Shown here one piece after another: positions 38,556-48,833 of a stretch of DNA of 64,000 bases. A model generated the notes under the pieces. That model made no database searches and was not told the origin of the DNA. It saw only the letters and a program-made list of their open reading frames with translations. Source of the stretch: Steromphala cineraria (lineage: Eukaryota; Mollusca; Gastropoda; Trochida; Trochidae); NCBI GenBank assembly GCA_916613615.1, contig OU744724.1, positions 44,742,662 through 44,806,661 of the forward strand. Reading direction: 5' to 3'. Numbering within the stretch: position 1 is the first letter of the stretch; each line of letters starts with the position of its first letter. The position numbers were made by a program, and so were the translations under genes.

Positions 38556-38829
38556 CATGTTAGGAATTACAAGAAATATATGGCAATATCTATAATAAAC
38601 TAAAATCCAAAAGAAACGTCCCCTCAATATTTGATTCTCGATTCTCGACAGAACAAAAAATATAACAAAACGATATCTTTGTACCTTGCATGCATTTGGT
38701 GCGTTTAAGCGATGTGTTTCTTCATATAGTGCCTTGGCATATATAAGAATGGTGTCATTTTTTAATCATCTTTCGTGATTTATGATGTGTGTGAACAAAC
38801 AAAAAGGGGACGTTTGTTTTGGATTTTAG

Positions 38830-39200
38830 TTTATAATAGTGTTATGCCGGACGTTTGATGAGAGAGAGAGTGAGAGTGACATGTCACATGGCCAGTGTCT
38901 TTAGGTCACGTGATTTGTTTATCGCCACGTGACCTGCAACGTAAGCCAGGGTCAAGTTGAGATACAAACCGATTAGTTTGATTAATGTAATAATAGAAAT
39001 ATGACTCATTCCAAATCAGAGTGAAGGAAACGTTATCTGGTCGTCATTCCCCGCCGTGTCGTGATTTGTCGCCAAGTCTTACACAAAATGCCATTGTTCT
39101 TCAAACGTGGAACCTAAGATGGCACCAAATGCATTTGCTCGTCATATCCCCTGTCAGCCGAAATGTCATAATTAGCTAAACGATAGAAGGAACAAAAACA
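38830..39200. promoter_or_regulatory. Candidate enhancer with paired CLEAR boxes flanking a forkhead word
   Basis: GGTCACGTGA (38904-38913) and CCACGTGACC (38925-38934) form an inverted pair separated by TTTGTTTATCG, which contains a forkhead-type TTGTTTAT. GTCACGTGAC is the TFEB/MITF (CLEAR) consensus. The rest of the island has AP-1 (TGACTCA, about 39002) and CpG-bearing unique sequence. No open frame crosses it. Confidence 0.4.
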
Positions 39201-39428
39201 AAAGACGCTCTACCGGACGGTACATTAGTCTAATATTCTCTTCCCAGACTTTCTGACTATACATTGATATTGTTATCAGTAATCAGTGTATTAATCATTT
39301 TTTAGGCTCAATGAAGCTTAATGACATCGATATGATGTGTAAATGTATTTCGGTAATGATTTTCATAACATGTAGTTTTGCTACCGTTTGTTAATTTGTG
39401 AACGTGCTATTCATTGATATTACAAGTT

Positions 39429-39542
39429 TAACATTGTTATATTTGGGATCACACTATATCTGCAATTGTAAAATATCTTCCCGAACAAGTCAAGAACTTG
39501 TACCATTGCAGATAGTGTGATCCCAAATAAATATAACAATGT
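39429..39542. mobile_element. Hairpin element with 37-bp inverted arms
   Basis: The left arm (39429-39466) and right arm (39505-39542) are inverted copies built on GGGATCACACTAT and ATAGTGTGATCCC. They are separated by about 38 bp and differ by small gaps. A lone left arm occurs at 31961-32000. The right arm runs directly into the 48-bp tandem array that follows, so the two are probably parts of one element. Confidence 0.65.
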
Positions 39543-39876
39543 TACATTTGTTCACTATCTAAATGGTATTTATCTCTAATAAAACAATGTTACATTTGTT
39601 CACTATCTAAATGGTATTTATCTCTAATAAAACAATGTTACATTTGTTCACTATCTAAATGGTATTTATCTCTAATAAAACAATGTTACATTTGTTCACT
39701 ATCTAAATGGTATTTATCTCTAATAAAACAATGTTACATTTGTTCACTATCTAAATGGTATTTATCTCTAATAAAACAATGTTACATTTGTTCACTATCT
39801 AAATGGTATTTATCTCTAATAAAACAATGTTACATTTGTTCACTATCTAAATGGTATTTATCTCTAATAAAACAAA
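39541..39876 (+). repeat. 48-bp x 7 tandem array
   Basis: Seven copies start at 39541, 39589, 39637, 39685, 39733, 39781 and 39829, with an exact 48-bp period and no differences that I could see. The unit begins GTTACATTTGTTCACTATCT. Uniformity implies recent expansion or homogenisation. Confidence 0.97.
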
Positions 39877-42800
39877 GTTTGTTACCTACGAGGGTTACAT
39901 TTGTGAAAGTCGCTCTCGCTCGGGTTATACTTATATCTAGGACCTCGTGTCGTAAACATTGTATGTCACGGGCACTGTTATATTGTAATAGCATCTATTC
40001 TTGCATGTACACATTTAATTCTTTAAGGAACATAACAGTCAAAATACTTATCAAAGCTTATCAATACCGTCTAGTAAATGCATGATAACCATGGTGTATG
40101 TAAACAGCAAGATATAGAGTGTCTTTTATTTGCATTCCATACATTTAAAACACCAATAATGAACGAACTCATTAAACATTCTCAGTTATTCTTTCAATAT
40201 GCTAAAGATATTCCACTTTGAAGTTTCAATGAACATCGCACCATCATTATGTGAGTCTAATGGAATCACACGTACCGTTTACACGAACAGTCCATAAAAA
40301 CCTTTCACACTCTTTCAACAAAAACGCAATCTTCCACCTGCTTTGGCAGTATTGGTCTTAGCTAATTGACGCATCGTTGTCCATTTTCGAACTTAACCAG
40401 TTTATCGTCTCTGCATTTGTTTGTTAAAAGATACTTTTCAACAACAGAGTAGTCCGTTTGATAATTTCTACCCTATTTAGTATGGTCTAACTCAAAACAA
40501 ATAATCACTCCGACTCAAATCAACACCAAAATCAGTAGAAATAAGTTTTAGTTTGAAGAGATTCATTCCCACGAGTTATAATATGAACGCTATATTTTCT
40601 TACATTGCATCACACATGAAAAACATTATTTGGATGTTGATTTTCTGTTTTAAAGGTGTGTTATTACATGGAATTAAAGAGAACCTCAATAACTTATTAA
40701 TTCAAATATGAAGCAAAACATGTCTAAACTTTACAGGCTAAAGACAAGCAAACTTCAAATTTTGCCTTTCAATTGCCCGAAGGATTGACAATCTCTAGAA
40801 AAATACATTGAAAGATTATGTGGTTGATATTTTGGCTTTTGAAGACAGCGGGTTAAGGGAGATAACTCTGGGTCCCTGAAAGAGATTTTATCTTACATGC
40901 ACTTCAATTACAGCTTGATAGCAACATTGACTGGACTGTTTTCTTTATTAAAGGGAATTAGCATTATAGTTTAAGCATTGTGCCGAAAATATTCAAAAAG
41001 CTCGATATAATTGACATTTTGACTATTTTTATTAGTTATTTATTTTCATTGGAAATATTCGATAGATAATTAAAGAAGACACAGCATTTTGATCAAAACT
41101 TATGGGATGTGTGTTTCCAACGATGGAAGTTGATGGTGAATATTCGAAGCACCTGAATGTTTGATATTAATATCGATAACTAAAAAATTATTGAACTAAT
41201 TTGTTACCAATGCACTGTTATTGATTAACTAATAAGAGATTGAATAATGTTGACAGTTTTAAGCAAACACATTATCAAGTGGTTTTGAATTCATTTATGA
41301 CTCGAGAATCCACACTTATTGCAGTTATGAACTTGGTCTGTGTATTTGTTTTATCTGAATAACAGAAGGATGACGGATATATCTTATATCGATTCTGTTT
41401 ACAGGTACCGTTTATAAGCACTACCTTGCTTCTTAATATGTTCCGTTCAATTAGAAACAAATAATATCAAACAACATTTCTCAGTTTTCTTTTGGTTGTT
41501 TTGTGTCTTGTGAGACTTATAAGTTAAAGTAGCAAACTTTAGAGGGAAAATGTTATAAGTGGTGTAGGATTTGCCTACAGTGCATTTGTCGTAGCTTGCA
41601 AAACTGCATTGACTACATTTGACATGTCCGCTTTAAATTGGCATCGATGACAATTATTATCTGAATATATACAAAAGAATTGATGATATTAATTATTAAT
41701 TCTTGACTTCCTTTCACCATGCATATACAAACGATATTCACAACTACGCCGTTTTTTATCGTAAAACCTTTTATTTTGAATGTATTTGAAGTTTCAGAGA
41801 GAATGTTCATACTCGTGGAATATTAATAAGTTATGATTCATACATTCTTATGACGAAGGAAAAAATATAAACACATATTCAGAACGTCTTCCATAACTAT
41901 AATGATGACGTTATTGCCCTTGATTCTTTGTTTTTCGAAGGTCAATTCCAGTTATGCATGTTTTTAAATACTTTACGTTAAACTGCTCTCAATTGACGTC
42001 TTATGCAGTTTGTTTCTCCTCCTTTGACGTTGACAGTTTACGTTATAGGCTGTTTACGTGATCTTTTTTTTGAGTGACATCGAAATAGAAGTTGATAATG
42101 AAAAATATTGAATGATTCACCGATTTAAAACGTTTAGGTAAGCTTTGACGACATTTGCTTTGTGATTAATCGACGATCAGTGAAGATAATGAGTTATAAA
42201 CAAATCTAGTTACAACTTAAAAAAACAACGTTTATGGTAAAAGTTAGGGAAGTGTGCTATGTAAATTGGTTGTTAATTTAAGAGATTCGTTTATTATTAC
42301 ATAAATACTTTTCTTATCTTGGCAACTTTGACAAGGTTGGTAATATATAGAAATTTATATTTCATTAAAAGTGTCAGTATTTATAACACAATTCATCATT
42401 ACGGGCGATAATATGAATAATATACGAACTGAATCCTTTTGATCAGTTTGAGCACAAGTAACATGATCTAAGCATTTCAAACATTTCAACAATAATTTTA
42501 GAATTATAAACCAGTTTATTGGGTTAACATTGAATTATGTGTTCGTCATTTCTGATATCTAGAAAACAAGATATATATTAAAGTAATTACTTTCTATCAG
42601 TTTGGCCTGGTCAGTTTGATAATGATCAGTCATGATGATTGACAGTTCAGAAATGAACATTTACGAGGAAGAATTACCAAACTCATATGTATCCCGTAAA
42701 AGCTTTCACCGGAGGAATTTTTCTGCAATATCTTTTTAATATATGAGGAATTATATTTCCTCAATTCATCGTGGTCAGTTCGCTATTGACCCCCAGGTCA

Positions 42801-44309
42801 GCTAGAAGTTGATGATTAATATCTGAGCTGGAATTCTCTAATGAGTCACCGGCTCAGCTTGTCATGCGCTTAGGATCTTGGACCTTATGAGTGAGGGGAA
42901 CTCTTCGTCCCTCAAACAACCCCCCCCCCCCCCTCCCAATTCTTTCGTCCATTGTCCTTGCCCCCTCCCCCTACCCTATCCCCCCCACAAATCGCATGAC
43001 TTCATGCATGTGAGATTAATCATCATACTCCAGGCTCTTGGCCATAGTTAGAGTCAGTTCTTGAAACAATGAAAATTGGTTCCCTTTGTTTAAGAAATTA
43101 CAATGAAATCATTAAAGAGTTCAGTCTTAAAGAATGTCTCATGCCCCCTATTTGTTAAAGAATTTTACGCTGTGGTGGCAAGGGTTGTAAAACTTTGGTT
43201 TCCCATCATAACATTTTAGGAAGGCGTCTTTACGTCTTTGAAGTTTGTGATGTCATTGGTGTCTGTAGAAAACAATTTAGGAAATAATTCCAAGATGGGG
43301 AATTATGCGTGGGTTTCAAAGAACGAACTTTAAGAAAGTCGGTTGTACTTCATTACAAAATAAATTAATTTTTGGAAGAATGGATTTTTAAAACCCCAAT
43401 TAGTTGAATAGTTTATTTGTATTCGCGTTCAGAGAGCAGCGGCTGATATGAAACACGATAAAGAGCTGTGTCTTGAGGATTAAAATTGGTAGACTAAATT
43501 TAATTGAATTTAAATTTGCAAAGTTTCAGATTTTGAAAAAAAAATCTTTAAACAATTTTTACGCACAAAATTAGATTTACATAGTAGATAATATTATTTG
43601 ACTTTGCACTTGAGGAAAGCTTAAAACATTTCAATAGATAAAGAGTGAATACGTGTAAAATATTCAACACTTAAAAATTATTTTTTGATAAACAAATGTT
43701 TTTTACAAGTGATAACCAAACGATGAGTATGAGTAAGCGCGCTGAGTATGGTTGACGTACAGTCTATATATAATCTACCTGTCATTACCAAACTCGAATA
43801 CTTTGTTGCGTCAGATATTTCAAGCAGTAAGTAGTTAAATCGTAGATATATTTTATGATGAAATTGTATAATTTTTGACATTCAGATTGCTGAGTAACAA
43901 CTTCCTAAAATGTTTTAAAGTATTAGTTTCACCAACTAGTTAGTACACTATCCTTTATTTCAGGCATTAATCTATGACATTTGGTTATTTTATTTTGTTT
44001 ATCAATTTATATCGTTTACTTTACTTCGTGTACTTCTTTACTTCGTGTCAGTGTTGAAATGTTTGTTATTAAGGCTTTGAAAAGTATACAATTCTGATTT
44101 TCTCCTCAATAAATAATTTCAAAGATGAATATCGGTCAAATTCGGTGAAAAAGAAATCTATTCGCTGCAGTTACACGCTGGAACAGATAAAATAAACTGA
44201 CAAAAGGTTTAACTTAGCTGGTAATTTTGACTAGCGCGAGCCATGAATTGCGGGTATGAAGTGCTGGGTCTGCTTCATAATTGTGTTAGTATCTACATCG
44301 AAACGTCGT
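39877..44309. other. Non-coding sequence, no gene seen
   Basis: AT-rich, with frames no longer than 68 codons. A C14 run lies at 42920-42933, followed by further C-rich sequence to 42985. The mollusc-associated AAGGGAGATAACTCTGG motif is at about 40855. A GC-richer part at 42770-43010 contains TGAGTCA (about 42842). Confidence 0.4.
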
Positions 44310-45190
44310 ATGGGTTAAGATAAGATGAGATACGATTAGACTTTAGTATCTCTATTACATCACAAAGGCCTCACATACACATGGCATACATTGAACAATA
44401 ATAAACAAAACACCTCGTAAAGAATATGAGACATCAAAAGTAGCAACATTTAGCTTACAGTAGCACATTCGGTGGAAAACAGGCTGTATGATATAAACGT
44501 ACATGTAAAAAAAATTCACGAATACTTGATGGGAGGAAAGATTGACGGGCTCTGTTCGTTTTTAACGAAGGAAACCGAAAGCGGCGTCCAGCAGTGAGAA
44601 GTTGGAAATGATGTGACAGTAAATGGGAGCTATCGGAGCTTTGTTTTTGTTGCGAGTAGACAAACCTTCAAACCAACTTAAACAATTTTAAGTCAACACA
44701 CTTTGTATCTAAGGTTTGGTAAAAGACTGTCAACATAAATGTATCAATTCCAAATTTTTTTATAAGCAGCAAAGAAAATAGAGCATCTGTTGGCCTCTTT
44801 TTATAAATGTAATCAACGTGTTTTGAGAAAGAGAGCTAGGTTTGAATGTTAAACGATACCAAGATATTTGTAATGATCAACTCTTTCAGTTTCTTCATTG
44901 TCAATTCTAATGAATTTAGGGTTTCCTTTTCCGCCGAAAGTTTTCATTTTCTTAGTTTTCATTACATTAAGAAACAGAAAGTTATCTGTACACCACGATA
45001 GGAAACATTTAATGCCTTGAAGATAATTATGTTCTGAATCCGAAATGAGACCAGTAAGAGCAGCATCATCTACAAACTTCACAGTGAATACATTATTAAA
45101 TGACGATTGACAATCAGTGGTGTACAAAATGAAAAGTACAGGCGACAGAACACAGCCTTGTGGGGCTCCTGTAGAGGTTGATCTCATTGA
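44310..45190 (-). pseudogene. Decayed LINE fragment (reverse transcriptase C-half and 3' end)
   Basis: The minus-strand frame 44849-45187 encodes about 110 residues of non-LTR reverse transcriptase. It has TGAPQGCVLSPVLF (the QG-SP motif), FVDDA at the catalytic YxDD position, and HYKYLGIV. Beyond its stop, other frames continue the family: QQMLYFL near 44790 and GRRFRFPSLKTNRARQSF near 44540-44590, then a 3' end at about 44320 with GATA-like tandem units. Endonuclease and RT fingers are missing. The gaps and stops show it is dead. The 5' edge abuts an AATAAGGAAGTTGT tail similar to the Penelope-like family. Confidence 0.75.
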
Positions 45191-45204
45191 ATATTAAATA
45201 AGGA

Positions 45205-45232
45205 AGTTGTAAATCCACATAATGTTTTTTTT
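45205..45232 (+). mobile_element. Penelope-like tail remnant
   Basis: AATAAGGAAGTTGTAAATCC matches the tail motif seen at 14253 and 60355. It is adjacent to the 5' break of the LINE fragment at 44310-45190. Confidence 0.3.
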
Positions 45233-45742
45233 CTTCAAAACTTGTTTTCGTTAAAAATAACATGAACAACATTGAAATTGTAGCTAACACGTTTTTGAAT
45301 ATGAAAAGAAAATTTCAACTTAAAAATTCAAAATCTATCTTCAACTCAAACGATTTTGAGATGACACTCTCAATGTTCGATATTGACAGAAGTTGTTTGT
45401 GTTGGGTGAAAACAATATATTTCTGTGAACTTTCCTACGATAGGTCCCTGCCATTTCCCCCAACTAGAGTTAGGCTAATACATATTTGAACAATAACTTG
45501 AAAAGATGAAAACTACTTTATCTGTCAATTTTATACACTGTATATCAATATCATGTGAATGTTCTTTGACTAAGCTTTCCAGGGATATGTTACCTCCGCT
45601 CGCCTTTACACTTGTTAAATTTATAGTGAGTATTGAAATAAATGTTTGTGTGAATAAATCCCCAGTTATTCGTATTAATGGAAACTTTTGAAGTTGAATA
45701 TTTGGTAAGAAGTTGTAAAAGCAATAGAACCGTTCAGAAGGA

Positions 45743-46370
45743 TTAAATGGCTGTGTGGCACTGGGAGAACATAAAGGTCTTCAGACTTGATTTGAAAGAG
45801 TCAAAGGTAGGACATGATCTCAATTCTGATGCAAGAGAATTCCAGAGGACAGGGGCATTGCTGGAGAAGGATCTGGAGCCAAAGGTCTCTATAGTCGGTA
45901 TTTTAAAACCAGAAGAAGATTTGTATCACTGGAACGGAGATTACGAACTGGAGTGTAAGGGATAAAAGGTTCAGAAAGATAGTTGGGCTGGTGTTATGGA
46001 GGCATCTGTAGGTAGTGCAAAGGATCTTGAACTCTCTGTTGGATTTGACTGGCAGTCAGTGGAGGTCTCTAAGCACTGTTGTAATATTGAAACGTCTTGT
46101 TTTTTTTCATGATAACCCGAGTGGTGGAGTTTTGCAGCACCTGTAGTCTGGAGAGTAGTTTTCCTTTGATACCATAAAGAAGACTGTTACAGTAGTCAAT
46201 CATTGATGTTAGTAATCTATGGAGAAGTACCTTTGCAGCTTCTGTGGTTATCAAGTGACGAATGTTGCTAATTGATCTAAGATAGTAGTAACAGGTTCGA
46301 ATGATGTGGAAAACCTGTTTCTCCATGGAGAGGTGTGAGTCTAGTCTTTCCTTGGCTTTATATGACAGAT
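45743..46370 (-). pseudogene. CR1-like LINE C-terminal fragment, frameshifted
   Basis: Frame 46069-46326 encodes TCYYYLRSISNIRHLITTEA and a following stretch matching the C-terminal domain of the CR1-like copy at 51740-53162. The upstream codons KERLDSHLS extend the match. Downstream, the same domain continues in other frames: YTPVRNLRSSD around 45935-45960 and PVLWNSLASELRS to a stop at 45743-45745. Several frameshifts and stops break the copy, and the reverse transcriptase core is absent. Plus-strand frames over this segment are not genes. Confidence 0.75.
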
Positions 46371-46921
46371 ATATATAAATACCTTATTCTCAACCAGAAC
46401 ATAGGGAGAGGTTTATATCCTTTACAAATTCGAGCAGTCAAAATCAGTCTCGCTTTTGTTTAAACATTGCAGAAGCATGTTCTTTTCATCACAGTCAAAG
46501 GCAATATTACTGTGATTATTATGAAAAACATTGGATACCAATCACTCTGTTTTACTATCGTATGAGGGTAGCAGCACGTTGTTTTTTAATGTTTATTTTC
46601 CAAATCTTCTCATTCCATACTTTAGTTTATCAACTGCATTTCCCTCACAGTGTCAAACCTCTCACGAGTTAACCCAAAAATTCTTACTCGTAGATTTAAG
46701 TATCATGTAAATGGTCGTTTTGTGTGAAAACCTATTGCTCGTTTGAGTTAGGAAAAGGGATTCATGTATAGCATTACTGAACAAAGTACGTATAGTCTTG
46801 CAATGGGTAACACATATTTCGCAAACAGATTTTAGAAAGTTATTCGCTAATTGTCATTCGCTTTTCAAATGACGAAAGGGGAATTTATTTGCCATTCGTC
46901 ATTCATAATGTTAGTCTGAAG

Positions 46922-47480
46922 GACGAATAGCAAATTTGTTCGCTTTTCGTTGTTCGTCATTCGCCTTTCAAATTCTTTAGTCTGTGATAGATGAAGGACT
47001 TTCATTGTTTTGTAGGCTGTTATACAAGTAAAGGTGTAGGTTGTAATATCAATAAAAGTCCGAGGAATAGCTTTCGACGCTGTCTGTTTTGGTGGGAAAA
47101 ATCATAAGAATGTTATCCCCTCATGGAATCAAAATATATATCAGAACTGACAATTCACACTTGCAACACTCATTATTCATTGCGTTAAAGTATGTTGAAT
47201 AAGTGGAAAGCACCCTGTTTGACTTTCAATTTATTTTGACATTCAACTTGTCGAATAGCAAACTTTCTTTTTGCTTTTCGTTGTTCGTCATTCGTCATTT
47301 GCCATTTTTATATTTTTCAAATTCTTTAGTTTATGTGATATATATTGAACTTTCAATGTTTAAATTGGCTGTTCAACAAGTACCCGCGTGTAAAAAATGT
47401 TCTTTGAATTCTAACACCTCTTGTTGTAACATCAATAAAAGTCAACGCTGTCAACGCTGTCTGTTTTAGTGGGGAAAATG
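46922..47480 (+). repeat. Diverged direct repeats of about 180-230 bp
   Basis: Copy 1 (46922-47100) and copy 2 (47251-47480) share, in order, CGAATAGCAAA, CTTTTCGTTGTTCGTCATTC, TTCAAATTCTTTAGT, AATATCAATAAAAGTC or its variant, and CGCTGTCTGTTTT. A shorter ATTCGTCATTC word also precedes copy 1. No protein is encoded. Confidence 0.7.
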
Positions 47481-48833
47481 CCCCCTCTCATTAAGTTAAA
47501 ACCCATTTCATGTGACGTGTCTTAGGTAACTTAAGATAAGTAATAGCTGTATTTTACTTCGATACATTTCACCGTAAATCGGTTCTACAGTTGTTGGTAC
47601 ATTTATCTCGCTTATACAACACGATTTATCTAATTATGAGTGAAAACACATTGATTTTTCGATTACTGAGTTGCGTCACTCTCAGTGGCATTAGGTAATA
47701 TTCAACTTAAAAAGACTGTTGAAATATATATAATGCTGTGATGCAATAATGATGAAATAGCAAATATCGTGTTTGAGCTCAAGTATAGCCGCCGTTTGCG
47801 CAATGCTGTATGTGTGCATATCTTATCATGACAGCTACTGAGCACCATAGGTATTTTCTGACAGATAAATCCGCAGTTAGATCAAAGAGAACCTGACAAA
47901 TACATAACCCTAATATGACATCTATGATATCTGAATGACTTATATAAATCCTAAATTTTAGATATTTACAGCCATTTTCAGTCATGTATCAAATCATTAA
48001 TGCATACTGCTTTTTCAATGAAAAGGTCAAACTATCATGATGTAGGTCTCAATACATTCATCACCTTAAATTCATCATCTTAAACATAATTGTGTTGTCA
48101 CTTTCCATAACCTAGGTATGTGATATTTGTAGTTACTGAGTCCTGAGAGACCAAAAGGGTTCATATTATTTCATGATGTCCGTCCGTCCATAAACTTATA
48201 TTCGTTTTTGAATTTTTGTCACAAATACTGATTATTGTTAGCTGTTATAATATATACATGTTCCATAGCTTAAACAGATGATAGATTGTAGATTTGCCAT
48301 TCTACGACCACAGGGGCCACATTCCTTAAAACTTTTTTCAGTCTTCTCCAAAACCAGTTGCCATAGAAGAATGAGTTATTTTGTACATATTCCTTATTCA
48401 ATAGACATCATAAACCATTGTTATTTCACTTAAAATTCCTGAAATTCGAAGTGTGAATTATAGTATACAGACTCCATATCCAAAGGATATCATAGACCAA
48501 TGTTATGTACATTTCTATCGATGTTTTCTGAAATTTGAAAGCAAAAGATTCTCATATATTTTAGTGACTACAAGTCGGCCAACCTTAAGAAAAGGAAAAG
48601 AAAAGTATTAAATGATGAAAGTGGGATTTTGAAATAACAATGGACAATATCGTAAGGGGGGTACCGAAATAGCTGAGTTTCGAAATATCCAAGGCAGAGT
48701 ACGAGTAAATTTGTTATCTTCTGATGAGCTATACGTGTGAGCGTCTTCGCTGATCCCTAGTGTCAGAGGTATTTATGTGCCAGATAAACCCCTGCCCATC
48801 ACAGTCTTTATCAGACGTTCACAAGACACAACC
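47481..48833. other. Upstream region of the claudin-like gene
   Basis: No frame with a domain. A diverged internal repeat is visible around 48400-48500 (TAGACATCATAAACCATTGT versus GGATATCATAGACCAATGTT). No TATA box at a convincing distance was identified for the downstream gene, whose transcription start I cannot place. An untranslated upstream exon is possible. Confidence 0.35.

Noticed and set aside
38250..38627. 125-codon minus-strand frame
   Set aside because: It is a translation of the AAAT microsatellite.
45747..45965. 72-codon plus-strand frame
   Set aside because: The minus strand carries the LINE C-terminal domain over the same bases; the plus frame is its shadow.
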